Below the pieces are notes generated by a model. The model saw only the letters and a list, made by a program, of their open reading frames with translations, searched no databases and was not told where the DNA came from. From positions 2,232,001 through 2,296,000 of the forward strand of contig JASISA010000001.1 in the NCBI GenBank assembly GCA_031771865.1: 64,000 nt of DNA, in the 5' to 3' direction. The DNA comes from Nothophaeocryptopus gaeumannii. Its lineage: Eukaryota > Ascomycota > Dothideomycetes > Mycosphaerellales > Mycosphaerellaceae. Shown piece by piece: positions 50,920-60,738 of the stretch. Each line of letters starts with the position of its first letter. Position 1 is the stretch's first letter. The position numbers and the translations under genes are program-made.

Positions 50920-53289
50920 TTAGAAACTGCTATGATGACTCTTACCCGCACCAAGACTCGGCGGAAGGTCCTCCTCTTTTGTCCCCCAACCACTCTCAGT
51001 GTCTCCTAATATCAATTCCAGCGTCCCTCCTACCAGAAAGAACTCATGTCCGATCCAACTTTTGCTGTACTCTTCTCCATCGAGCGTCGCGCTCTGAATG
51101 TATATCCTCCTGTATTCCGCGTCGAACGTCCCATTCGCAGCTTTGATCGTCGCCACATTGCCAGTCACAGGAGATCTGTAACTCACACTCTCGAAAGAAG
51201 GTGGTACAATCAGATAGACATTCTGCCCCGCCACAGGAAACAATCCACTCATAGCAAAAGCTAGAAAGCTTCCGGAGGCGCCGCTATCGTCGTTGCCTGG
51301 CAATCCATTGATGGACCCGTTGAAGGATGAAGGTATATATGTATGAAGCCGCTTGGCGGAGAGACCAGGTCGACCAGCGTAGTGATATTGGAAACATGTC
51401 AACTCGGAAGGCTCATTCCCGATATCCAGCAGTCCGGATTCATGGAGGTAATCCAGTCTTCTCACGAACTCGTCCTTCCCACCAAGTAACTCAATAAGTG
51501 TAGCTTGATCCTGAGGGATATAAAAAACATATTCCCAAATCGAGCTCTCGAACGTCTCTCGCGGATTCGAAGAGTAACTGCAGAAAATATCGTCAAGGGG
51601 GGAACACTCCATCGGATCCTGAAATCTCCACGTCCCGTTCGCATAGCGGGGTTGGAAGAATCCTGTGAAATTCGAATTTGTGCCGTTGGACCAGAGGGAG
51701 GGTTGGTTGGATTTCCAGAGATTCAGATAATTCGCACTTCGTTGAAGGTACTTTTCATAATCTACGTCGTGGCCCAGTCCTTTGGCCATGAGGGCTATGG
51801 TGAAGTCATTGTATGCGTATTCGAGCGTACGGGAGATACTATGGAAGGAAGGACCGAAACCTAGGTAGTCGTAATCATTGAACGGGATATACCCATACTG
51901 TTTCCAGCTTTGCAGACCGCCGCGACCGTTGACGCCCCAGTCAAAGGGCTCATTTTCTGCATCATTGATGACGGCTTTGTAGGCTTGCTTCCAGTCGATG
52001 TCGGTGAGGTTTTTGAGGTAGGCGTCGGCGAGGACTACATCAGCGTTTGATCCGCCTTGAGAAAAGCCTTTGCTGAGTTGCATGCGGCAGTCCGGCAGCC
52101 AGCCAAGGTGTTCGTAGGTGTCTAGTAGGCTTCTAATGAGCTCGGAGAGGGTCTCTGGTTGAGTCACAGCGAGGTATGGAAACTCCGTTCTGAACGAATC
52201 CCATATACAGTAAAAGGAATCGAAGTAGGGCTCGGAACTTTGCCAGAGGGGGTTCTCGCCGGTGTAGTTTTGAGGTGAGACGAGTGTTCGGTAAATGCCG
52301 GAGAAAAAGGTCTTCTGGAAATCGATGGATGCTGCTCCTGGTTGGATTGAGATGTTGATGAGCCTGTCCTTCCAGGCCTTCTCTGCGCACCTTCGTACTT
52401 TTGCGAAGTCGAAGTCGGGGATCTCGGCCTCTGCGCTCCGGCAGGCTTGCTCTGTGCTGAGGAAGCTCACACCCATGCGTGCTTGGACTGTGCCATTGAT
52501 AGGGTTCTGGAAGCGGATGAAGGCTCCAGCTTGTATGTAGAATAGGCTGTAGCCACGGTTGACGAATAGCTCCTGTGGCTCGATGCCTGCTCGCTCATCG
52601 GTCCAAATGCCCGTGTCTCGTACTGATGCGCCTGTGAAGTCAGCACAGAAGTACGCCTGGTAAGATCCAACTCCAAAGCTGGGAAAGAAAGTCCCGTTGC
52701 CCTTGATTCTGCCAGTCTGGGGATCGACGCTAACAGAGGCATTCTGGCGACTGTCTTGCAAGTCCGTCAAGTCCAACAGAAACATCGGGCTTGACGCGTT
52801 CGCCGGAAAGTGGAAGTTGTACAGAGCCGTATGCTCAGTTGTAGTCATCTCCACATCGACGCCATTAACAAGGCCAAGGGAGAAGTAGCCAGGCTCTGCA
52901 TAAGGGGTGCCATTCTTGTAGTCGACTGCTCGCTCGTACTTGGACCCAAACTTGCAGCCCTCGATCTTGTCGCCCGCACAGCTTGGCTGGACCGATAGAG
53001 GGAAGTTGCCCATGGAAGGCTGTCCGCCTGTCCCAGAATCGTGTAGTGCTGAGAAACCAGTCACGTTGGAGAGATCGTATGAGAAGCCGGCAGTATTCTG
53101 GCCGGAGACATCGGCGACTGCCTTCGCCATCCCGAAAGGTAGGGTAGCTCCAGCGAAGACATTGCCTCCATTGTATGAGCCGATCAATGGGTCTATGAGA
53201 TTGTAGTTCTGGGTGGCTGTGTCATTTTGTGCGTGAGATGAAGGTATGAGGGCAAAGAGGGATAGCGCTACCCACACGAGCGCGAGCAT
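50920..53289 (-). CDS. Secreted glycoside hydrolase family 92 alpha-mannosidase
   Basis: Single-exon gene. The frame opens at 53316 (798 residues), but the ATG at 53289 (789 residues) gives a clean signal peptide MLALVWVALSLFALIPSSHA and is preferred. GH92 enzymes are Ca-dependent exo-mannosidases, mostly alpha-1,2, that trim mannose from glycoproteins or mannans. Family blocks include YNLIDPLIGSYNGGNVFAGA at the start of the mature protein, TLPFGMAKAVADV, GTGGQPSMGNFPL, FYCIWDSFRTEFPYL and SQGGSNADVVLADAY. Many Asn-X-Ser/Thr sites fit an extracellular glycoprotein. The C-terminal catalytic barrel (GNDDSGASGSFLAFAMSGLF) is intact, so it is likely active outside the cell or in the wall. Its promoter faces that of the PIG-P gene. 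Confidence 0.94.
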   Translation of the reverse strand: MLALVWVALSLFALIPSSHAQNDTATQNYNLIDPLIGSYNGGNVFAGATLPFGMAKAVADVSGQNTAGFSYDLSNVTGFSALHDSGTGGQPSMGNFPLSVQPSCAGDKIEGCKFGSKYERAVDYKNGTPYAEPGYFSLGLVNGVDVEMTTTEHTALYNFHFPANASSPMFLLDLTDLQDSRQNASVSVDPQTGRIKGNGTFFPSFGVGSYQAYFCADFTGASVRDTGIWTDERAGIEPQELFVNRGYSLFYIQAGAFIRFQNPINGTVQARMGVSFLSTEQACRSAEAEIPDFDFAKVRRCAEKAWKDRLINISIQPGAASIDFQKTFFSGIYRTLVSPQNYTGENPLWQSSEPYFDSFYCIWDSFRTEFPYLAVTQPETLSELIRSLLDTYEHLGWLPDCRMQLSKGFSQGGSNADVVLADAYLKNLTDIDWKQAYKAVINDAENEPFDWGVNGRGGLQSWKQYGYIPFNDYDYLGFGPSFHSISRTLEYAYNDFTIALMAKGLGHDVDYEKYLQRSANYLNLWKSNQPSLWSNGTNSNFTGFFQPRYANGTWRFQDPMECSPLDDIFCSYSSNPRETFESSIWEYVFYIPQDQATLIELLGGKDEFVRRLDYLHESGLLDIGNEPSELTCFQYHYAGRPGLSAKRLHTYIPSSFNGSINGLPGNDDSGASGSFLAFAMSGLFPVAGQNVYLIVPPSFESVSYRSPVTGNVATIKAANGTFDAEYRRIYIQSATLDGEEYSKSWIGHEFFLVGGTLELILGDTESGWGTKEEDLPPSLGAGKSHHSSF

Positions 53290-53316
53290 GGTGACCACTG
53301 GATCTTGGAGATACAC

Positions 53317-53759
53317 TGTAGAGGCAAAGAAGCATCGAACATGAGGAAGAGATTATGATAGGATGGTACCGTGAGCAGTACTGATCTTAACCGACTCGCG
53401 AAACTTGGTACACTTTCGGCTGCGGTGCAGCAGTGTCACTTGCGCCTTCCTTGTTTGTCCAAACGAGTTGCTGATCTCCCGGTGGAGAGCATGAGGGGTC
53501 AGCATCCTTCCACATCCTCACACTTTCACTCACAATTGTCATATGATCGCCAATGCAGGTGAATGTTGTGGTATGTCTGGAACTGAAGGAGAGGAGATGT
53601 CGAGGTTGATGGTGATGTCGGAACAGCTTTCGCCGAAGCTTGGCGGCAGTGACATCGCGTCGCGTCTCCTGGCACGAGACTCTTGACTCCCAGGATAACT
53701 ATTGATTCGTACTCGCTAGGCATTCGACCATATACGCGTCATATATTGAGTCGCCTAAC
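53317..53759. promoter_or_regulatory. Divergent promoter region, GH92 / PIG-P
   Basis: About 440 bp between head-to-head starts. No specific element was identified with confidence. Confidence 0.45.
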
Positions 53760-54980
53760 ATGCCGCCGCAAAGCAGAGGCTTGTCTCCGCCCGTGCGGAC
53801 TGGTTTCCAGTCCAAGTCGACGCCCAATCTTCCCACACAACGATCGCTGGACACCGAGATCAACCACAAACCCCCCAAGACGAATATCACCGCCAATGCC
53901 ACGCCGGCAACACTGCACGCGGATCACGCATTAGCCATATCACCCGACAATTCCGGCGACAACATCACTTCTCCCTCCGAGCCAGCATCGATTGAAGACT
54001 TCTCACTCGACTCGACTCACGAACCACCATCTCTATCGCCTGGCTCTTCCGACGAAGGCTCAGCAGCGGAAGAAGACGGTCACGTACCCAACCTGCCGCC
54101 GCGACCGATATATTACCACCACCACTCAAGGAGCCACACATACTTGGGGTCCTCTGCATTCGCACCTCCGTTCTACAACAGGCCTCCGACGCCGCTTCCC
54201 CCAAGTCCCTCGTTGACCTCCTTGCTACGACCTCTCACTGCCCAGAACAGTCGCCCAACCTCGCCGGACCCGTCGAGTGACGAGGGAGCTCCGCACGCTC
54301 GCGGCGATGCGACTGGCACACAGACTCCCAACTCAGCAGCGGCGTCGACTCTGACGAGCACCTTCCGCTCTGCGAAGCCCATCCCGCGAGCCAGTCCAAA
54401 AGTGCCCACCTACGAATACTATGGCTTCACCCTATACTTGACTAGTAGTCTAGCCTTCATCGTCTATCTACTGTGGTCTTTCCTGCCATCGCCGTTTCTG
54501 AATCAGCTGGGGATTTACTACTATCCTGACAGATGGTGGGCGCTCGCAATTCCGGCATGGACGGTCATGCTGATAGTCTACATCTATGTTGCCTTGGCTT
54601 CTTACAACGTCGGATACTTGACTCTTCCGCTGAAAAGCGTAGAGTGCCTGGTAGACGAAGCAGCGAATGTGGCTGTTGTGGACGCGAGTGGGAAGATTGT
54701 TAGGAACGAGAGGTCTAGCTGGAAGAGTGAGCATTTGAGCAAGGCCGAGGATGTCAAGACACATAAGCAGAAGGGAAGCGTAGGCAAAAAGGCCGGGTCG
54801 AAGGCCAAGGGTGGCCAGCAGAGTAGACGGTCAAGTGTCGGACAGGCTCAGATGGGACCAGAGCTAGATTGGAGGACGCTGTGGAATGAGGGCACCGACG
54901 CGGTTATGGATATTCCCATCGGAGGCGTCTGTGAAATTCTCTATGGAGCCGACGACGAAGATATGACCTATGACGAATAA
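53760..54980 (+). CDS. gpi19: PIG-P, subunit of GPI-GlcNAc transferase
   Basis: Single-exon gene, 406 residues. PIG-P/Gpi19 is a small subunit of the ER complex that adds GlcNAc to phosphatidylinositol, the first step of GPI-anchor synthesis. The domain starts at about residue 215 with YEYYGFTLYLTSSLAFIVY, the first membrane helix. The second helix is WWALAIPAWTVMLIVYIYV, and the C-terminal part ends VCEILYGADDEDMTYD, all family features. The first about 210 residues are Ser/Pro/Thr-rich and look disordered, a long extension relative to yeast. A Lys/Gly-rich loop (GKKAGSKAKGGQQSRR) interrupts the C-terminal domain at about residues 335-365. Confidence 0.9.
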   Translation: MPPQSRGLSPPVRTGFQSKSTPNLPTQRSLDTEINHKPPKTNITANATPATLHADHALAISPDNSGDNITSPSEPASIEDFSLDSTHEPPSLSPGSSDEGSAAEEDGHVPNLPPRPIYYHHHSRSHTYLGSSAFAPPFYNRPPTPLPPSPSLTSLLRPLTAQNSRPTSPDPSSDEGAPHARGDATGTQTPNSAAASTLTSTFRSAKPIPRASPKVPTYEYYGFTLYLTSSLAFIVYLLWSFLPSPFLNQLGIYYYPDRWWALAIPAWTVMLIVYIYVALASYNVGYLTLPLKSVECLVDEAANVAVVDASGKIVRNERSSWKSEHLSKAEDVKTHKQKGSVGKKAGSKAKGGQQSRRSSVGQAQMGPELDWRTLWNEGTDAVMDIPIGGVCEILYGADDEDMTYDE

Positions 54981-55261
54981 TGAACGCGACGAACTCAAAT
55001 GCAGCAGTACAGCTATCGCAGGAAACACTGACGCTATACCGCGTTAGAAGGCGCATCTTCTCAGATACGGATCACGTGCGATAAATGCGTGGTTTGCGTC
55101 TTACCGAGCTATTGTGTAACTGCGGCAAGGCTGATGCAGCTCACAGTCTTCCAAGGTTATCATCTTCTTTTCTCATCGCACGACCCAGGCAGGCGGTTCA
55201 TAATCCGCTGCGATACTCAACAATCTCACGACGGTACATCGCTGAGTCGATCCGCTTCAAA

Positions 55262-55835
55262 ATGCCAGATTATGTAGTGGACAGGAGAAAGCTTGTGAAG
55301 AAGATTGCCAAGTCGATATACCATCGTCCAGCTACGTTCGTTCGTGTGTTCGCCACATGGGTGGCCGACGCCATCTGCTCTCAGTTCGTGGCCACCAGTC
55401 CAAATCTACGCAAAAGGGCGGTCGCGGCAGCTCTCACACCTCTGCAGCATGATCTTCCAAGAGGATGGATTCGTAAGCGGGACTGGCCAGGCATGCAGCA
55501 CTACTTCGATCGCCTGACATGGAAGCCATCGAGGATCCGCCCGCATCTGGACAGACACAACACTCTTCATCACACATAGCGACTCATTTGGGCTGTGTAG
55601 CAGAGATGCCCGTATTGAAGCCGGTCAGGACATCGTTATGTTTGCTTCAGGATCAATGCCCTTCTGTGTGAAGCGACAGGCAGGCTGCATTGACGATCTG
55701 TCGACCGTCGAGCTGATATGCAATTGCTATGTGGACGAGCCAATGCTTGGTGAAGCAGTGAAAGCGAAAGCCGAAGAGATTTTCGGTGACGAGACTCAGG
55801 TTGATGATGTCTTTGAGGATATCATCGTCGTCTAG
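55262..55835 (+). CDS. Short protein resembling the C-terminal part of HET (heterokaryon incompatibility) proteins
   Basis: Model: join(55262..55472, 55555..55835), 163 residues. The intron (82 nt, donor GTAAGC, branch CCTGAC, acceptor ACAG) joins PRGWIH to TTLFITHSDSFGLCSRDARI in frame. The segment DSFGLCSRDARIEAGQDIVM, then FASGSMPFCV and LICNCYVDEPMLGEAV, resembles the closing region of HET-domain proteins, where a self/non-self protein ends with a glycine-rich strand and a GECYVxGxMxGEA-like motif. The N-terminal HET domain itself is missing upstream: only a frame of about 59 residues without motif precedes the ATG. It may therefore be a truncated relic, a short paralogue, or a gene with unseen upstream exons. 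Assignment is by recalled pattern and is moderate at best. Confidence 0.48.
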
Positions 55836-56113
55836 GCTCACAGGGTAAAACCCGACAGTCTACGAGTTGTGAGTAGCTGGTAATCTGACAGTAGCACGGC
55901 AAACGGCACAGAACTCGTGTGAGCTCTCAACGTCCTTGACCGAACATCCGTCGGCGGACGTCATGTCAGAGCGAGCCTCCGACTCGCAATCTAGGTATAC
56001 AAAATTGATATAATACAGCCTTTTCCATCCCCTTTTCCAACACCATGCAGTTTTTCCCTTCCCACCCAATCCATCAAACACCATTCTCCCATCCACCCAA
56101 ATCCCATGCGCGT

Positions 56114-58462
56114 TCAAAAACTGAACAACCCACTCCTTCCCTTCCCCAAAGGATAAACCACCAGCGCACTCAGAAACAACCCCACCGTAATCCCAATCGC
56201 AATCTGAATCATACTACTCGCAACCCCAAAAACGATCGTCGAACTCCCTCCGAACCCAAGACGATCATAAGCACTTGTAGCATTACTCGCGGACCCTGTC
56301 CCATTCGTAACATTATTAATCTCATTCGCCACCTGTATCCCCGACAAAAGTCCTCCTTGAGAAGCTAGACTCCCCGGGACTTGTGTGAATACAGCCGGTA
56401 TGAGGATGGCCGCTGCGACGCCATGTCGAAAACGGGAATAGAGATTCGCCATTGCTCCGACAGCGAAAGCTCCTATTGTGGACGCGACTTGCGGGGAGGA
56501 GGCGAAACGTAGCGAGGAGTAGTAATTTACTACATATCCCGCGAAACCGACGGTGATCATGATGGGCATTTGTTTCCATTTCGCCTGGTAAAGCATGCTG
56601 ATGCACAGCACGAAAGGCGGGACGAAGGGGAATCCGTAAAGACCCGAGAGGTTATGGGAAGAGCAAGTCAATTGCGACGTAGCGTTTTTGTCGACTAAGC
56701 CGTAGACTGCTGCGCCGATTGTGATTCCGAAGCCGAGGAGGAGGGAGTAGATGACTCCGTAGACGATTCGGATGCTCCCCGCCACAATGCTTCGGGCCTG
56801 GAGCTCAAGGGATGAGGAGAGGAACATGTATCCTGGGAGGAGCATAACGATTCCTCCTTGAGCGAGAGCTGAGAAGCAGAAGAGGTTTCCGCCGCGGATG
56901 GAACCGAAGGCGCGGGCGATGAAGCTGACAAGTACCGTGGCGCTGACTTCGAAGACGTTGCTGTAAAGCGGCGATTTCGGAGCGACGATGAGTTGAAGAG
57001 CTCCTACGAAAGCTCCCAGGCAGAAGCAGAGCGGGAGGTCGATGAAGCGGGCTTTGAAGGAGAAGGGAGCTGCGGCGACGCTCGTGAAGCCGAAGACTAG
57101 GACGCGCAACCATGGGTGAAATTTATCCTTCTTCGCCATCAGTTCTTCGAGTTGGCCGGTTGCTTCTTCGACGCTTATCACGTCGTGGATGACTTCTTTA
57201 TATATTCGATGGACGTCTTTCAGGCGGCCGAGATCGATGCCTTGGGCGAGCTTCACGAGCTTGACTTCTGTCGTGTGGGTTGTCGCGTCGTCGAATGAGA
57301 TGATCATGCAGCCGGGTATGTACAGAAATTGGGCTTCGATCTCCAGGGCTCGGGCTGTCATCGTGAGATATTCTTCCAGTCGGTGGGTGGGAGCGCCGTA
57401 CAGCATCAGCGCACGGCAGATCTTGAGGACAAAGTCCTGTCGGGTCAGAACGTCTGAGATATGAGTTCTGGCCTGATCTTGTTGCTGGTGGAAAAGGGCT
57501 TCAAAGCGAGTCGCAAAGCTATGCTCTCGTTTATGATGCTTCGGTCTCTGCTCCTTCTTATCGTCGCATACCGGCTGCGCAGGTCTAGCAAGCGTGCTCG
57601 ATGCTCCGATGAGGGTGGCTAGAGTTTCCTGCGAGCGGTTTTGATCATACCATTTCCGACGTTCTGGCGTTGACGTCCCTGTGCCAGGTTCTGATGGTTG
57701 TCGACTGTGTCTCGGGCTCATGCCTTTGGGAGAAATTCTGTCGCGCCAGCTCTCGAAGTTCGTTTGATTGTACAGTTTCAGCATCTGAGAGAGTACGCCA
57801 CCACGGTATCGCTCTGGTGCTGGTACGTGGTACGAGCCATCGATTGTGCCGTTATATATCTGCTGAAGAGTCCTCGCGTCGGTGCGCTTGATTCCAGTAG
57901 TAGGCGGTTCTTCCGATGGCTCATCAGGATCTGAAGAGGAAGCTCGAGCGTACGGCCGAGCAGCCTCTTCGCCTTCATCCTTTTTGTCTTCACCACTGGA
58001 ATAGCGGCCTCCTTCAGGCCGACTCAGAGTCTGAAGGGCAATGTCTTGCTGGTTGCCGAGAAGCCGACGATGATCACTGTCGCCAGATTCCAACCGCGCA
58101 TACGAATCTAATGAAGTCCTCTTAGAAGTGGCAGGCGATTTCCTTTGAACTTTCTGCGCCATGGCATGGGCTCGAACGTGAGCGGCAGTCGCAGCATCGT
58201 CCTGAATGCGCCGTTCGCCCTCCGATGACGGCTCACGCGACTTCAACACGCGTAGTATTGATGTTGGTACCAGAGGCAGGCTAGACCGTTGGTTGGGAAT
58301 CGTTGTTCTCGAATTCTGAGGCACAATTGATTGTTCCGCCGCCCGCGAGGTGATTCTGACACGACCCTTCTGGTGCTTCATCTCCGGTTTAGGCGCCTGG
58401 TCCATGTCCGGGTCGTCATCTTGTTCGCCAGGACTTGAATTTTGCTGAGATGAACTTTCCAT
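56114..58462 (-). CDS. prm10: Prm10-like membrane protein (ThrE/DUF1212 and DUF3815 domains)
   Basis: Single-exon gene, 782 residues. The N-terminal 335 residues are charged, Ser-rich and probably cytosolic (for example KGRVRITSRAAEQS). From residue about 340 (DFVLKICRALMLYGAPTHRL) the ThrE domain begins with the conserved HRLEEYLTMTA helix and the YIPGCMIISF strand. About ten membrane helices follow from residue 450 to the end, including FSALAQGGIVMLLPGYMFLS and FGGSSTIVFGVASSMIQIAIG. Bacterial ThrE exports threonine; the fungal family, named for pheromone-regulated membrane protein 10 of yeast, has no settled substrate. The length agrees with other filamentous-fungal members. Neighbouring genes give no hint of the cargo. 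Confidence 0.93.
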   Translation of the reverse strand: MESSSQQNSSPGEQDDDPDMDQAPKPEMKHQKGRVRITSRAAEQSIVPQNSRTTIPNQRSSLPLVPTSILRVLKSREPSSEGERRIQDDAATAAHVRAHAMAQKVQRKSPATSKRTSLDSYARLESGDSDHRRLLGNQQDIALQTLSRPEGGRYSSGEDKKDEGEEAARPYARASSSDPDEPSEEPPTTGIKRTDARTLQQIYNGTIDGSYHVPAPERYRGGVLSQMLKLYNQTNFESWRDRISPKGMSPRHSRQPSEPGTGTSTPERRKWYDQNRSQETLATLIGASSTLARPAQPVCDDKKEQRPKHHKREHSFATRFEALFHQQQDQARTHISDVLTRQDFVLKICRALMLYGAPTHRLEEYLTMTARALEIEAQFLYIPGCMIISFDDATTHTTEVKLVKLAQGIDLGRLKDVHRIYKEVIHDVISVEEATGQLEELMAKKDKFHPWLRVLVFGFTSVAAAPFSFKARFIDLPLCFCLGAFVGALQLIVAPKSPLYSNVFEVSATVLVSFIARAFGSIRGGNLFCFSALAQGGIVMLLPGYMFLSSSLELQARSIVAGSIRIVYGVIYSLLLGFGITIGAAVYGLVDKNATSQLTCSSHNLSGLYGFPFVPPFVLCISMLYQAKWKQMPIMITVGFAGYVVNYYSSLRFASSPQVASTIGAFAVGAMANLYSRFRHGVAAAILIPAVFTQVPGSLASQGGLLSGIQVANEINNVTNGTGSASNATSAYDRLGFGGSSTIVFGVASSMIQIAIGITVGLFLSALVVYPLGKGRSGLFSF

Positions 58463-59299
58463 TGTTGCTGTGTGTGTCGAAGTTGATGGGAGGAAGGAGC
58501 AAGTGATGGTTCAAATGGTGAAGAGTCTTCATCAATGCCATGATGACAAGGCGCTGACAAGGCCAATACGTGTTGCAAATTGCAGTACGGAACGACTCTC
58601 TCCGTATGCCAGGATTCATATACCAAAATGGAAAGCACTTATTACGTCCACCTCGGTCCTGTTCCTGGATTCTGGAACTGTATAAGGTTTAGTGCGAAGA
58701 GAATGTGGCAACATGATCTTCTGGGCCGTTCCGAACGTGACGCATGTTGGACTTCACTTAAGTAATAGGAACTACCTTTGTGGCCTTTCGATGGCACCGA
58801 TCTGTCGATGGCAATGTTGTGTCTGGGAACGATGCAAGGTAGCAGAGAGAGTAGCATTCCTCGCTGTTGGAGAAGCCAACTCGGCACTGGCCCGGCAAAC
58901 CAGCTTCCGCGACGCTCCCCGGCCAGGACAACCCCAGGTCAAGAGTCTGGGAATATTCGTTCCTCCTGCACCCCGGAAGTGATGATTGGGGCGATTCGTT
59001 CCCTCGACGTGTTTCGCTCGGAGCTCACGACATGACACTGCCACGTATAGTCAAGATCGATGTCAAAATCGGAGACAAGACCAGAGTTGCTACGAGTGGT
59101 TCGATGGAATGCTGGCTCCGACAAGTCTGCGAATAGCTCAATTATCAACTCCAAGAAAGTGTCGGGCGCTTCAGAGATCTGAGGGTATCGAATGCTCTGG
59201 TTCAATGCTCTTGTTGGAGCGCACACAATATCAGTAAGACTGGCTGCGACCTGAATACTGTTACGTTTCGAGGCTGTACGCGGCTGGGTACATACTCGC
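58463..59299. other. Intergenic region between cysteine synthase 3' end and prm10 start
   Basis: About 840 bp. Short overlapping frames on both strands (58470-59237) have no domain. It must hold the prm10 promoter on the right side of that gene. Confidence 0.5.
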
Positions 59300-60528
59300 C
59301 TACTCTAGCACAATATACTTCTTCAAATGCTCAGGTACCGCGCCAAGTAGACCCTTGCTCTCCAACCACTTCTTGCTGAACAGTCGCTCGGCGTATCGGT
59401 ACGCGCCGTCGCACAGGATTGTCACAACAGTGTGACCCGGTCCCATCTTCTCTGCGACCTCCTTTGCCGCCGCAACGTTCAAGCAAGATGATGCGCCAAG
59501 GTACAGACCCTCCTCGTCCAGGCACCTGTAGACCATTTCGATGCTCTTCTCATCCGCGATGTGGAGAGCGCCGTCGAGAAGGTCGATATCTGGCTTCAAG
59601 TTCTCTGTTACGCGACCTTGACCAATGCCTTCTGTGATTGAGGATCCAGATCGGTCTACCAGCTTGCCGCCCGATGAGACGTATGTGTAAAGGACAGAGC
59701 CCGGTGGGTCTGCGATGAAGCACTTCACTCTGCCTTCGGATACGGTCTTCAGGTATCTCGTCACACCAGCTATGGTACCAGCGGTACCCGATGCGCAAGT
59801 GAAAGCATCGATCTTGCCTCCGGTTTGTGCCCAGATTTCGGGACCAGTAGTCTCGATATGCGCTTGTCGGTTCGCGACATTGTCGAATTGGTTTGTCCAT
59901 ACGGCGTTGTCCAGCCTCTCGGCATGCCTCTTCGCCTGGTGGTTGTAGTTCTCCGGGTTGTCGAATGCCACCGCGGGGACAGGGTAGACCTCAGCGCCGA
60001 GCAATCTCAGAAGATCGATTTTGCCTTGCGATTGTGTGTTGGGCATGTAGATGACCAGCTTGTAGCCTTTCGATCTGCAGACATGCGCGAGACCAATTCC
60101 AGTGTTTCCTGCAGTGCCCTCGACCACAGTGCCTCCAGGTCTCAGTTGGCCCCTCTCTTCCGCATCTTTGACCACGTACAATGCTGCTCTGTCTTTTACT
60201 GAGCCACCAGGGTTCTGAAATTCTGCCTTGCCGAGGACTTCGCAGCCGGTCTGTTCGGACAGCTTGTTCATCCGGATGAGAGGCGTGTTCCCGATTGCTG
60301 AGCTGATCATCAGTCAACCATAAGACATCGAAGATGTGTTGCTCGGATATGCATACCAGAGACGAGGCCATTGTCGGCAACGCCTTGGGCCTTTGAGATT
60401 CCAATGCTCTTCGAAGTCATGGCGTGTATGGCTGCAGGGTCGATATTCATCGCCGTCGAAACCTGCCGCACTGCCCTGCTTATACTCAAGGGCTTGGCTG
60501 CCGCCCGCAATGCCGTCCGCGCGAACAT
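59300..60528 (-). CDS. cysB: Mitochondrial cysteine synthase (O-acetylserine sulfhydrylase)
   Basis: Model: complement(join(59300..60297, 60357..60528)), 389 residues. The 59-nt intron (GTATGC..CTCAG) joins DNGLVS to AIGNTPLIRMNKLS. A PLP enzyme that makes cysteine from O-acetylserine and sulfide. The PLP Lys is residue 92 in QNPGGSVKDRAA. The phosphate-binding loop EGTAGNTGIGLAHV and the CASGTAGTIAG segment are intact. Residues 1-26 (MFARTALRAAAKPLSISRAV) are Arg/Ala/Ser-rich and form a likely mitochondrial targeting peptide, consistent with mitochondrial cysteine synthases in filamentous fungi. The C-terminal half carries insertions (SSGGKLVDRSGSSITEGIGQ) found in fungal Cys17/CysB-type proteins and in cystathionine beta-synthase relatives; no CBS domains follow, so it is the shorter synthase. 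Confidence 0.94.
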
Positions 60529-60738
60529 CGTGACGACGAAGGTGAAAGAGTATGCTAATGTGAGATGCTTCGAGTGCTGCAGGTCGGATAGAGTTTCTCG
60601 GTGGCTGCGTCATTGGCTGTCGGCTCGGTTGCGACTGCCGAGGGGTTTGTTTACCAACAACTTCCGCTTTCTGCTACTCCGACGAGACGCCTCCTCGTGA
60701 AGTGCATCTTCCCTACAAACACACAGTACAACGACAAC
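60529..60738. promoter_or_regulatory. Compact divergent promoter, cysteine synthase / condensin
   Basis: Only 210 bp separate the two head-to-head start codons, the tightest pair in the window. No specific element was identified. Confidence 0.5.
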
